Shown: positions 55,192 to 63,335 of the stretch, one piece after another
Layout: the number at the start of each line of letters is the position of its first letter
How positions within the stretch are numbered: the first letter of the stretch is position 1
Assembly: GCA_937927415.1 (NCBI GenBank)
Contig: CALBDS010000032.1
Span: 70,935-134,934, forward strand
DNA: 64,000 nt
Reading direction: 5' to 3'
Source: an uncultured Rhodospirillaceae bacterium
GTDB lineage: Bacteria > Pseudomonadota > Alphaproteobacteria > Azospirillales > Azospirillaceae
Notes under the pieces: generated by a model
The model's database searches: none
The model's input: the letters and a program-made list of their open reading frames with translations, nothing else
What the model was told of the DNA's origin: nothing
Translations under genes and position numbers: made by a program

Positions 55192-55790
55192 TGGTGGAAA
55201 ATTCAACAGTTTCGGACGACAACACGGCAACCGAAACGGTCAAGCTGACGTTTACCGGGGACGTCACCCGCAGCCTTCTGATCGTCGATGATGATGCACC
55301 CTTTCGCATCCGTCTGGCCCGCGCCATGGAAAAACGCGGGTTCAACGTGGTGGCCGTGGAAAGCGTGCAGTTGGGGATCGAGGTCGCCCAGGAATCCGCC
55401 CCGGCCTTTGCCGTGGTTGACCTGCGCCTTGCCGACGGCAGCGGGCTTGACGTGGTGAAGGCTCTGCGCGACGCCCGGCCCGACGCCCGCATCGTGATGC
55501 TCACCGGCTACGGCAACATCGCCACCGCCGTGGCGGCGGTGAAGGCGGGGGCGGTGGATTACCTGCCCAAGCCCGCCGACGCCGACGCGGTGGAATCGGC
55601 GCTGCTGGCCGACGGCCGCCCGCTGCCCGCCCCGCCGGAAAACCCCATGTCCGCCGACCGCGTGCGGTGGGAACACATCCAGCGCGTGTTCGAACAGTGC
55701 GACCGCAACGTGTCGGAAACGGCCCGCCGGCTCAAGATGCACCGCCGCACCCTTCAGCGCATCCTGAACAAGCACGCCCCGCGCGGCTGA
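55191..55790 (+). CDS. regA: Response regulator RegA/PrrA
   Basis: 199 residues. Receiver domain LLIVDDDAPFRIRLARAMEKRGF, phospho-acceptor Asp77 in AVVDLRLADGSGLD, and MLTGYGNIATAVAAVKAGAVDYLPKP. The Fis-type DNA-binding end reads FEQCDRNVSETARRLKMHRRTLQRILNKHAPR, very close to known RegA/ActR/PrrA. GTG start coupled to the regB stop. It controls respiration, carbon and nitrogen fixation and photosynthesis genes in relatives. Confidence 0.95.
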   Translation: MVENSTVSDDNTATETVKLTFTGDVTRSLLIVDDDAPFRIRLARAMEKRGFNVVAVESVQLGIEVAQESAPAFAVVDLRLADGSGLDVVKALRDARPDARIVMLTGYGNIATAVAAVKAGAVDYLPKPADADAVESALLADGRPLPAPPENPMSADRVRWEHIQRVFEQCDRNVSETARRLKMHRRTLQRILNKHAPRG

Positions 55791-55824
55791 TCCCGCCACG
55801 ACGGCGTGAACGAACGGAACAGGC

Positions 55825-55860
55825 AAACAGGCGGAGAGCATCGGCTCTTTCCGCCTGTTT
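55825..55860 (+). terminator. Terminator downstream of regA
   Basis: AAACAGGCGGA (55825-55835) and TCCGCCTGTTT (55850-55860), with a nested GAGC/GGCTC-type pairing in the loop and TTGTTTG following. It lies between the 3' ends of regA and the convergent chemoreceptor gene. Confidence 0.85.
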
Positions 55861-55895
55861 TGTTTGCGGCCTTTGTGGTCAACTCGCCCAACAGG

Positions 55896-57617
55896 TCAGT
55901 CCTTCAGGCTGTTCGACAGCCGATCCAGAAGGTCCAGAACCTGATGGGATGCCTCGTTGAGCTTTTGCAACTCGGCCAGGGCTTCCTCCTCCCGTTTTTC
56001 GGCGTGAAGGCGCAGCGCCTGTTTGCCGTGCTCGTGGAAACGGGCATGGGGTTCGGCAAGCTGGCCATAGGCGGGGTGGGCGCGGATGCGGTCGTCGTTC
56101 AGGGCGTCGTACCACTTGCCCAGACGGCAGTTGTGATGATTGGCCACCTCGTCGGGGCCAAGGCGCAGGCGGTCCATCAGCGCGTCCACGATGCGCTTCT
56201 TGAACACCACATGATCCACCTTCGCCACCTCGCACAGGGAGCGGGCGGTCTTCAGGGAAGCGAACTGCTCCACCCGTTCGGCCAGGGCGGCGTTGGAACG
56301 GTCCACCGACTGGATCACCGTGCCGATGCGGGTGTCGTTGTGGGCGGCCTTGTCGGCGATGGTGTTGATGCCGTGGGAAATCTGGCCCGACGCGGATGAC
56401 TGCTGGGTCAGGATGCCGGCGATGTCGTGCATCCGTTCGGTGACGCTGCCCACCTGGGCCGCCACCTGTTCCATTTCGTTGCCGGTGGCGGCGATCACCT
56501 CCTGCCCGTGGGCGACGGCCTGGCCGTTCTCGCGCATGGCGGTGACGATGGCGGCCATTTCGCTGCGCAGGGTGTCGATGCGCCCGCGGATGTCCTCGGT
56601 GGCGCGGGCGGTCTGGTTGGCCAGGGCCTTCACCTCGCCGGCCACCACGGCGAAGCCCTTGCCGGCCTCCCCGGCCCGTGCCGCCTCGATGGTGGCGTTG
56701 AGCGCCAGCAGGTTGGTCTGCTTGGAAATGGCGTCGATGGACACCAGGATCTCGCCGATGCGGTCGGATGCGGCGGCCAGATCGTCGATCTTGCCCACCG
56801 TGGCATCCACCGCGTCGGCGATGGCGCGCATGGTGGTCACGGCGTCGGCGGCGGCACGGCGGCCGCGCTCCACCGCTTCCCCCGCGGTGCGGGCGTCGTC
56901 GGACGCGCTCTGGCTGTTGCGGGCGATCACATCCACCGAGGCCACCAGTTCCGCCGCCGCCGCCGCGACGGTCTGGCCCTGGTCCTTGACGATGCGCGAA
57001 TCGCGGCTGAGTTCGGCCAGGGTGACCATCGCCTCGTTGGAGTTGATGGCGAACTGCACGAAGCTGTGCAGGTTCTCGTTCATGTCGCGGCTGAGCTGGC
57101 CCAGGCGGTTGTTCTGGTCGTGGGCGCTTTCATAGGCCGACAGGGTCAGTTCCATGTCGGCCATCACCAGCCGGGTCAGCGCCGCCGCCACCGACCCGCC
57201 CGCCCGTTTGCCCCCGAACAGCCCGCGGCCCGTTGCCGACTCCGCCGTTTCGATCAGCCGGGCCAGCATGAACATGTAGGCGACGATGTAGGCGTGCGGC
57301 GGCAGCCCGATGCGGGCGTGGGTTTCGCCGACCCGGCGGGCATGCTCCGCGTAATCGGCGGCCACCCGCCCGGTCAGCAGGTTTTCCCAATGGCGCCGCT
57401 GCCCGGCCTTCAACTGCGGCAGGCGTTTTTCGTCGCCGATGTGGCTCCACAGCGCCGGCGTGCGGCGGATGAAGCCGTAGAAATCCTCCACCAGCCGGTC
57501 CAGGCTGGCGGTCAGAAGCGGGGCAACACGGGCCAGCACCGCCCGGTCGGCATCCCCCATCAAGGCCTGGCTGACGGTGCCCCGGTCGGCCGTGGCGTGT
57601 GTCGCTGCTCCCTGCAT
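55896..57617 (-). CDS. Globin-coupled chemoreceptor with C-terminal zinc-binding (CZB) domain
   Basis: 573 residues, no membrane helices. The N-terminal protoglobin/globin-coupled-sensor domain (about 20-175) carries the proximal haem ligand in LKAGQRRHWENLL (His76). A methyl-accepting signalling coiled coil follows, with the conserved tip SKQTNLLALNATIEAARAGEAGKGFAVVAGEVKALA. The last about 115 residues form a CZB domain: VDHVVFKKRI, NHHNCRLGKWYD, HPAYGQLAEPHARFHEHG supply the Cys/His zinc ligands. It should combine oxygen (or other haem-ligand) sensing with zinc or oxidant sensing in taxis or c-di-GMP control. No che genes are adjacent. Confidence 0.92.
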   Translation of the reverse strand: MQGAATHATADRGTVSQALMGDADRAVLARVAPLLTASLDRLVEDFYGFIRRTPALWSHIGDEKRLPQLKAGQRRHWENLLTGRVAADYAEHARRVGETHARIGLPPHAYIVAYMFMLARLIETAESATGRGLFGGKRAGGSVAAALTRLVMADMELTLSAYESAHDQNNRLGQLSRDMNENLHSFVQFAINSNEAMVTLAELSRDSRIVKDQGQTVAAAAAELVASVDVIARNSQSASDDARTAGEAVERGRRAAADAVTTMRAIADAVDATVGKIDDLAAASDRIGEILVSIDAISKQTNLLALNATIEAARAGEAGKGFAVVAGEVKALANQTARATEDIRGRIDTLRSEMAAIVTAMRENGQAVAHGQEVIAATGNEMEQVAAQVGSVTERMHDIAGILTQQSSASGQISHGINTIADKAAHNDTRIGTVIQSVDRSNAALAERVEQFASLKTARSLCEVAKVDHVVFKKRIVDALMDRLRLGPDEVANHHNCRLGKWYDALNDDRIRAHPAYGQLAEPHARFHEHGKQALRLHAEKREEEALAELQKLNEASHQVLDLLDRLSNSLKD

Positions 57618-57859
57618 GTCCCCCCCGGCGGTGCGATACGCGATATAATGATATGCGGATCAGTAATTTGCCTTATCGAAACGGCATGTTTGTTGCCGCG
57701 TTCGCGCATGAAGACAATTCGCACCGGGTAATCTATAAAAAACGTTAAACGTGCGAACGAACAGGATGTGCTAAACGGTCGCACAAGCGGGAAAGGGGTG
57801 CTTTATCCGCGCCACCGCTTGCGCTACCGTCGCGCCACCGCTGACGGAGGGTTCAAGCG

Positions 57860-58144
57860 ATGCTGTACATGTTCTATTGCGTGGACAAGGACGGGGCTGC
57901 CGAGGTGCGCACGGGCAACCGCGCCGCCCATCTGGCCTATCTGGAATCCCAGGGCGACCGGCTGTTCGCCGCCGGGCCGCTGCTGTCCGACGACGGGGCC
58001 GCCATGGTCGGCAGCCTGCTGGTGGTGGACTGCGCCGACCGCGCCGCGGCGCAGGATTTCGCCGTCAACGATCCCTATGCCAAGGCCGGGCTGTTCCAGT
58101 CGGTGACCATCCGTCCCTGGCGCCGCGTGTTCCCCAAGGCTTGA
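57860..58144 (+). CDS. YciI family protein
   Basis: 94 residues. The YciI fold is recognised from MLYMFYCVDKDGAAEVRTGNRAAHLAYLESQGDRLFAAGPLLSDDG and DPYAKAGLFQSVTIRPWRRVF, including the His and Asp used as a putative active site. A strong CGGAGG lies upstream. Function is not established. The EVE gene follows after 25 bases. Confidence 0.9.
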   Translation: MLYMFYCVDKDGAAEVRTGNRAAHLAYLESQGDRLFAAGPLLSDDGAAMVGSLLVVDCADRAAAQDFAVNDPYAKAGLFQSVTIRPWRRVFPKA

Positions 58145-58169
58145 GCGCACGGGAGGAGGGGGACAGGCC

Positions 58170-58589
58170 ATGGCCCGCTGGCTGGTGAAGTCGGAACCGT
58201 TCAAATACTCCTGGGATCGCATGGTGGCCGATGGCGTCACCCATTGGGATGGGGTGCGCAACCATCAGGCATCCAACAACCTCAAGGCCATGCGCACCGG
58301 CGACCGGGTGTTCTTCTACCACTCCAACGAAGGGCTGGCGGTGGTGGGGGTGGTCGCGGTGGATCGGGAATACTACCCCGACCCCAGCGACCCCGCCGGG
58401 CGTTTCGGCATGGTGGACGTGCGGGCTCTGGCCCCGGTGCCGGTGCCGGTGACCTTGAAGCAGATGAAGGCCGACCCGGCGCTGCAGGGCATGGCCCTGG
58501 TCCGGCAATCCCGCCTGTCGGTTTGTCCGGTGAGTGACGAGGAATGGGCGCGGGTCTGCGAGCTGGGCGGGATCGATCCCGCCCTGTGA
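58170..58589 (+). CDS. EVE-domain protein (thymocyte nuclear protein 1-like)
   Basis: 139 residues. The EVE fold appears in MARWLVKSEPFKYSWDRMVADGVTHWDGVRNHQASNNLKAMRTGDRVFFYHSNE, with the typical WDGVRN and HS elements, and VRQSRLSVCPVSDEEWARV near the end. EVE proteins are PUA-like and proposed to bind modified nucleic acid bases. Operonic with the YciI gene, a very common pairing in proteobacteria. Confidence 0.93.
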   Translation: MARWLVKSEPFKYSWDRMVADGVTHWDGVRNHQASNNLKAMRTGDRVFFYHSNEGLAVVGVVAVDREYYPDPSDPAGRFGMVDVRALAPVPVPVTLKQMKADPALQGMALVRQSRLSVCPVSDEEWARVCELGGIDPAL

Positions 58590-58600
58590 TCCGGAAACGA

Positions 58601-58640
58601 AAAAGCGCCGTGCGGTCCCGGCCGGACCCACGGCGCTTTT
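58601..58640. terminator. Bidirectional terminator between EVE gene and small minus-strand gene
   Basis: AAAAGCGCCGTG (58601-58612) and CACGGCGCTTTT (58629-58640), with T-runs at both outer edges. It would stop transcription from both sides. Confidence 0.88.
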
Positions 58641-58668
58641 CGCTGTCATTACGGTGTCGGGGCCGGTC

Positions 58669-58917
58669 CTACGGCCGGTCTGCCAGCATGGCGGCGTGAA
58701 AGCCCAGAGCCGCTTCGCGCATGGTGCGGGTCAGAAGCGCCATCTGGTGGGCCGTGCCGGCGTATCCGTTCACCGCCGCCTCCCCCACCGCCATCAGGGC
58801 GGCGTCGAGCAGGGCGGCGGTGTCGTGGTCGGCGGCCTGGCTGATCCGGGCCGCGGCGTGGGGGCAAAGACCGTCCGATTCCGGCGTGCCATGGCCGGGG
58901 GGCTGGGTGGCGGGCAT
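58669..58917 (-). CDS. Small protein of unknown function
   Basis: 82 residues if it starts at ATG 58917 (AAGG shortly upstream); a TTG would add 13 residues. Helical, Ala-rich sequence with no recognised domain (CPHAAARISQAADHDTAALLDAALMAVGEAAVNGYAGTAHQMALLTRTMREAALGFH). Codon pattern and the bidirectional terminator placed just after its stop support a genuine gene. Confidence 0.55.
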   Translation of the reverse strand: MPATQPPGHGTPESDGLCPHAAARISQAADHDTAALLDAALMAVGEAAVNGYAGTAHQMALLTRTMREAALGFHAAMLADRP

Positions 58918-59250
58918 GAGCCTTGTTCCATCAGGGTTTGTCAAATCAACCGCCAATGGTAATACCGCTTTTTTAAACTTTGGTTAAACAAGCCCGCCGG
59001 AGAGACGGGCATAAGAGGGGTAAAAACTGCGACATTATGTCGCATATAACGTCCCCTTGTCTCTGCCGCACTGCGGCATTGCGCAAAAATCACTTGCTTA
59101 CAAAGCGTTCCTTTGACCGTACGGCACCGTCTGCTGCTTGTCACCCACCGGACTTCTGTGGATAATGCGCGCCAAAGGATCGGCAGCATCGCCGCCTCAA
59201 ACGGTCCCACGGGGCCAGATCAGAATGATAAGCGGGGGAATCGCAAACCA
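58918..59250. other. Gene-free upstream region of acs
   Basis: About 330 bp, A/T-richer between 58955 and 59110 (ACCGCTTTTTTAAACTTTGG, CATTATGTCGCATATAACG). It probably carries promoters for acs and for the small minus-strand gene. I cannot pin down a specific promoter or operator. Confidence 0.45.
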
Positions 59251-61191
59251 ATGTCGGACAACACCTATTTTCCGGTGAAACCTGAGGTTGCGGAAACGGC
59301 TCTGGTGAATGAGGCCGCCTATGCTCGGATGTACGAGCAGTCGGTGAAGGACCCCGAGGCTTTTTGGGGCGAGCATGGCAAGCGTATCGACTGGATCAAG
59401 CCCTACACCAAGGTGAAGGACGTCGATTACACCAACGACGTTCATATCCGCTGGTTCCAGGACGGCACCTTGAACGTGTCGGCGAACTGCATCGACCGCC
59501 ATCTGGAAAAGCGCGGCGACCAGACCGCCATCCTGTTCGAAGGGGATGATCCCGGCGTTTCCAAGGCCATCACCTACAAGGAACTGCATGAGAAGGTCTG
59601 CCGTCTGGCGAACGTTCTGAAGAAGAACGGCGTCAAGAAGGGCGACCGGGTGACCATCTACCTGCCGATGATCCCGGAAGCGGCCTATGCCATGCTGGCC
59701 TGCACCCGCATCGGTGCCATCCATTCCATCGTGTTCGGCGGCTTCTCGCCGGACAGCCTCAAGGACCGCATCGTCGATTGCGACAGCCACTTCGTCATCA
59801 CCGCCGACGAGGGGCTGCGCGGTGGGCGCCGGGTGCCGCTGAAGGCCAACGCCGACAAGGCCGTGGCCGACGCCGCCGTGGTCAAGCACGTCCTGGTGGT
59901 CAAGCACACCGGCGGCAACGTCGCGTGGACCGAGGGCCGCGACCTCTGGTACCACGAGGAAATGGACACGGTGTCCGCCGATTGCCCGCCGGAAGAGATG
60001 AGCGCGGAAGACCCGCTGTTCATCCTCTACACCTCCGGCTCGACCGGCAAGCCCAAGGGCGTGCTGCACACCACCGGCGGCTATCTGGTCTATGCGTCGA
60101 TGACGCACCAGTACGTCTTCGACTACAAGGACGGTGACGTTTACTGGTGCACCGCCGACGTGGGCTGGGTCACCGGGCACAGCTACATCGTCTATGGCCC
60201 GCTGGCCAACGGCGCCACCACCCTGATGTTCGAAGGTGTTCCGACCTACCCGTCGGTGTCGCGCTTCTGGGATGTGGTTGACAAGCACAAGGTCAACATC
60301 TTCTACACCGCCCCCACCGCCATCCGCTCGCTGATGCGCGAAGGCGAAGGCCCGGTGAAGAAGACCTCGCGCGCCAGCCTGCGCATCCTGGGGTCGGTGG
60401 GTGAGCCGATCAACCCCGAGGCGTGGCTGTGGTACTACAACGTGGTCGGCGAAGGCCGTTGCCCGATCGTCGATACGTGGTGGCAGACGGAAACCGGCGG
60501 CATCCTCATCACCCCGCTGCCCGGCGCCATCGGCCTGAAGCCCGGTTCGGCCACCAAGCCGTTCTTCGGCGTGCAGCCGGTCGTGGTGGACAACGACGGC
60601 AACATCCTGGACGGCGAGACCGAGGGTAACCTGTGCATCGCCGACAGCTGGCCGGGCCAGATGCGCACCGTGTTCGGCGACCACGAGCGTTTCGTCCAGA
60701 CCTACTTCTCCACCTTCCCCGGCAAGTACTTCACGGGTGACGGCTGCCGCCGTGACGCCGACGGGTACTATTGGATCACCGGCCGCGTGGACGACGTGAT
60801 CAACGTGTCCGGCCACCGCATGGGCACGGCGGAAGTGGAAAGCGCGCTGGTGGCGCACCCCAAGGTCGCCGAGGCCGCGGTGGTGGGCTATCCGCACGAC
60901 CTGAAGGGTCAGGGCATCTATGCCTACGTCACGCTCAACGCCGGCGAGGAGCCGACCGAAGAGCTGCGCAAGGAACTGGTGGCCTGGGTCCGCAAGGAAA
61001 TCGGCCCCATCGCCTCGCCCGACCTGATCCAGTGGGCGCCGGGCCTGCCGAAGACCCGTTCGGGCAAGATCATGCGCCGCATCCTGCGCAAGATCGCCGC
61101 CAACGAACACGACAGCCTGGGCGACACCTCGACCCTGGCCGATCCGACCGTGGTCAACGATCTGATCGACAACCGCATGAACCAGGCCTGA
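59251..61191 (+). CDS. acs: Acetyl-CoA synthetase
   Basis: 646 residues. It converts acetate, ATP and CoA to acetyl-CoA via acetyl-AMP. Family motifs: YTSGSTGKPKG (ATP-binding), WWQTETGG, YWITGRVDDVINVSGHRMGTAEVESALV, and PKTRSGKIMRRILRKIA with the Lys that is acetylated for control in known enzymes. Standard length. Met at 59251 follows GGGGGA. Longer upstream frame is not conserved. Confidence 0.97.
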   Translation: MSDNTYFPVKPEVAETALVNEAAYARMYEQSVKDPEAFWGEHGKRIDWIKPYTKVKDVDYTNDVHIRWFQDGTLNVSANCIDRHLEKRGDQTAILFEGDDPGVSKAITYKELHEKVCRLANVLKKNGVKKGDRVTIYLPMIPEAAYAMLACTRIGAIHSIVFGGFSPDSLKDRIVDCDSHFVITADEGLRGGRRVPLKANADKAVADAAVVKHVLVVKHTGGNVAWTEGRDLWYHEEMDTVSADCPPEEMSAEDPLFILYTSGSTGKPKGVLHTTGGYLVYASMTHQYVFDYKDGDVYWCTADVGWVTGHSYIVYGPLANGATTLMFEGVPTYPSVSRFWDVVDKHKVNIFYTAPTAIRSLMREGEGPVKKTSRASLRILGSVGEPINPEAWLWYYNVVGEGRCPIVDTWWQTETGGILITPLPGAIGLKPGSATKPFFGVQPVVVDNDGNILDGETEGNLCIADSWPGQMRTVFGDHERFVQTYFSTFPGKYFTGDGCRRDADGYYWITGRVDDVINVSGHRMGTAEVESALVAHPKVAEAAVVGYPHDLKGQGIYAYVTLNAGEEPTEELRKELVAWVRKEIGPIASPDLIQWAPGLPKTRSGKIMRRILRKIAANEHDSLGDTSTLADPTVVNDLIDNRMNQA

Positions 61192-61226
61192 GCCGCACGC
61201 TCGGCGCCGTCATTCTGCGACGAGGG

Positions 61227-61254
61227 GAGGGGGCCGGTTTCGGCCCCCTCTTTT
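61227..61254 (+). terminator. Intrinsic terminator of acs
   Basis: GAGGGGGCC/GGCCCCCTC stem (61227-61235 and 61242-61250) followed directly by TTTT. It lies 36 bases after the acs stop. Confidence 0.9.
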
Positions 61255-61471
61255 CATGTGCGCCCTGTCCCGCCGAGCGGGTCCCGGCAGGAATCACCAC
61301 CCGGTAAAAGATTCCGTCCCAAACCCAGGCCAGCAAACCGGAGAAATCCTCCTCTCCCCGACGGGAAGAGGAAAAATGAACCGGAACTCGTGCCCCGGCC
61401 CCGATGCAAAGCTGGCACGCTACTTGCTTGATGCCTTGGCAGCCCCTGGCCTGCCTGAAAGGACCGCCGCC

Positions 61472-62623
61472 ATGGCCATCGCCCCCGCCGCCAACTCGTC
61501 GTTCGACGCCGCCCGCACCTCGTCGGTTGCGTCGCCTTCGGTGTTTGGCATGTCGGGGGATGACCCGATGGTCCAGCCCTACCGCCAGGAAGAAACCATG
61601 AGCTTTGGTGACTTCCTCGACATCATCAACCCGCTCCAGCACATTCCGCTGGTCAGCACCCTCTACCGGGAAATCACCGGCGATACCATCAATCAGTCGT
61701 CGCGGGTGATGGGGGGGTTCCTGTACGGCGGGCCGCTGGGGGGCATGGGGGCGGTGGTCAATGTGATGGTGGAGGATGCGACCGGCAAGGACATCGGCGG
61801 ACAGCTTCTGTCGGCGGTGTCCGGCGGCAACGGGGCGGAAACCGCCCAACGCCTGTCCTCCCAGCCCATCGCCCTGACCCCGCAAGGGGCTGCGCAACAG
61901 GCCGCTCAGCGGCAAGCCGCCCAACAGCCCCCTTTGCAACAGGCGGTCGTGGCTCAGGCGCCCGCGGCAGCCCCATCGCCGGCCACCGCATCCGGCGCGC
62001 CTGCCGCCGGGGCCGCATCGTCCCCGGCCGGCAATGCCCAGAGTGTTCCCAATCAGGGTGCTCCCGTTCAGGGTGCTTCGTCCCCGGCGGCTCCGGCCCA
62101 TGGGGCAGGGGGAGCGACCTCGGCCCTGATGACGGCGCGCAATCAGCCGCCGGCCCCGATCAACCCGGAACGGGCACAGGAACTCCAGCAGCAGCTTTTG
62201 AACGGGCAATATCACCCGTCGCGCATGCCGTCGCGCGATACCACCCCGGCCAGCACGGTTCAGGCCAAGCACGCCGCCACCCTGGCTGCCCGCCAGTGGT
62301 CGGCCCATGACGGCGCGGTTCCGGCCTCCGTTGCGGCGGCGGCCAATGCCCCGCCGGCAGCAAACGCGGCCCGCCGCCCGCCGCCGGCTCCGGCGTACCC
62401 TTCGGTGCCCTCCCAATCCCAGTCTCAATCCCAGCCGCAACCGGCCGCCGCCGCGGTGCCGTCCACCACGGCCGGGGCCGCAGGGGACCAGCCTGCCGCC
62501 GCCGGTCCGACGCCGGTGCCGCCCGCGATGCTGTCCGATGTGATGATGCGCAATCTGGCGAAGTACGAAGCGGCCAAGAAGGCCCTGAACCCGACCCCGC
62601 CGGTCATCCGCACCGCTCAGTGA
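61472..62623 (+). CDS. Pro/Ala/Gln-rich protein of unknown function
   Basis: 383 residues. A folded-looking N-terminal part (about 40-120: FGDFLDIINPLQHIPLVSTLYREITGDTINQSSRVMGGFLYGGPLGGMGAVVNVMVEDATGKDIG) contains a glycine-rich hydrophobic segment that may insert in membrane. The rest is low-complexity Ala/Pro/Gln with repeats (NQGAPVQGA, SQSQSQSQPQP), and a short helical C-terminus. AAGGA precedes the ATG. I do not recognise a family beyond likely conservation in related alphaproteobacteria. It is followed after 12 bases by the L,D-transpeptidase-like gene, suggesting a cell-envelope role by context. Confidence 0.7.
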   Translation: MAIAPAANSSFDAARTSSVASPSVFGMSGDDPMVQPYRQEETMSFGDFLDIINPLQHIPLVSTLYREITGDTINQSSRVMGGFLYGGPLGGMGAVVNVMVEDATGKDIGGQLLSAVSGGNGAETAQRLSSQPIALTPQGAAQQAAQRQAAQQPPLQQAVVAQAPAAAPSPATASGAPAAGAASSPAGNAQSVPNQGAPVQGASSPAAPAHGAGGATSALMTARNQPPAPINPERAQELQQQLLNGQYHPSRMPSRDTTPASTVQAKHAATLAARQWSAHDGAVPASVAAAANAPPAANAARRPPPAPAYPSVPSQSQSQSQPQPAAAAVPSTTAGAAGDQPAAAGPTPVPPAMLSDVMMRNLAKYEAAKKALNPTPPVIRTAQ

Positions 62624-62635
62624 TCGAGAGGCATC

Positions 62636-63154
62636 ATGGACATCACCGTGCATCCCGACGGCCCGTCCCAGGGGCGGGTGGTGTGGCCGGGGCATACCGC
62701 CCGTTGCGCCTTGGGGCGTGGCGGGGTGCGGCTGAGCAAGCGTGAAGGGGACGGGGCGACACCGGTCGGGTGCTTTCCCCTGCGCCGGGTGCTGTGGCGG
62801 GCCGACCGCCTGCCGCAGCCGGTGACCGGCCTGCCCATCGCCCCCATCGCCCCTGATGACGGCTGGTGCGACGACCCTGCCGACCCCGCCTACAACCGGC
62901 CGGTCCGCCGCCCCTATCCCGCCAGCCACGAAGCCCTGTGGCGGGACGATGGGGTGTACGACGTGATTTTGGTGATGGGGCACAACGACGATCCGCCGGT
63001 GCCGGGGCAGGGCAGCGCCGTTTTCATCCACCTCGCCCGCCCGGATTGGGAACCGACCGCCGGCTGCATGGCCCTGGCCCTGCCGGATCTGCTGGCGCTG
63101 CTGGCCGGCTGCGGCCCCGGCAGCACTCTGGCCATTCGGAATCCGGCCACATAG
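62636..63154 (+). CDS. L,D-transpeptidase-fold (YkuD-type) protein
   Basis: 172 residues. The catalytic-type motif is FIHLARPDWEPTAGCMALAL, matching the HxxxxxxTxGCxxL pattern with nucleophile Cys; an additional MGHNDDPP segment precedes it. There is no signal peptide, unlike typical peptidoglycan transpeptidases, so a cytoplasmic or unusual localisation is possible. GAGAGG before the ATG. Possibly co-transcribed with the preceding gene. Confidence 0.8.
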   Translation: MDITVHPDGPSQGRVVWPGHTARCALGRGGVRLSKREGDGATPVGCFPLRRVLWRADRLPQPVTGLPIAPIAPDDGWCDDPADPAYNRPVRRPYPASHEALWRDDGVYDVILVMGHNDDPPVPGQGSAVFIHLARPDWEPTAGCMALALPDLLALLAGCGPGSTLAIRNPAT

Positions 63155-63180
63155 GGGCCGGACAGCCGCGGGTGACACCA

Positions 63181-63212
63181 AAGGGCGGGGCCACACGGCC
63201 GCCGCCCTTTTT
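63181..63212 (+). terminator. Intrinsic terminator of the L,D-transpeptidase-like gene
   Basis: AAGGGCGG (63181-63188) pairs with CCGCCCTT (63202-63209), with a nested GGCC/GGCC, followed by TTTTT. Confidence 0.85.
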
Positions 63213-63223
63213 CATGGCGCGTC

Positions 63224-63252
63224 TTGACGCCGATACAGTTTCGATATATCTA
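63224..63252 (+). promoter_or_regulatory. Predicted sigma-70 promoter of the PadR gene
   Basis: TTGACG at 63224-63229 and TATCTA at 63247-63252, spacer 17. The -10 region falls inside the inverted-repeat operator, so binding of the regulator would block RNA polymerase. Predicted from sequence only. Confidence 0.55.
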
Positions 63253-63280
63253 AGTCACGTTATATCGAAACTGTATCGGC
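63229..63280. promoter_or_regulatory. Palindromic operator upstream of the YqjI-like regulator
   Basis: A perfect 20-bp inverted repeat: the arm at 63229-63248 (with core TTTCGATATA) is exactly complementary to the arm at 63261-63280 (core TATATCGAAA), separated by 12 bp. It is A/T-rich within a GC-rich window and lies 56 bp before the PadR ATG, overlapping the predicted promoter. PadR/YqjI-type repressors bind such GATA/TATC palindromes and commonly control their own gene, so autoregulation is the likely function. Confidence 0.85.
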
Positions 63281-63335
63281 AAAACATCGGACCGTGGGCA
63301 TCTATGCCGCGGACCCGAGCGCAAGGAGACGGATC

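Noticed and set aside
61256..61471. N-terminal extension of the Pro/Ala/Gln-rich protein
   Set aside because: Upstream frame runs over the acs terminator and a repeat relic; the ATG at 61472 has its own ribosome-binding site.
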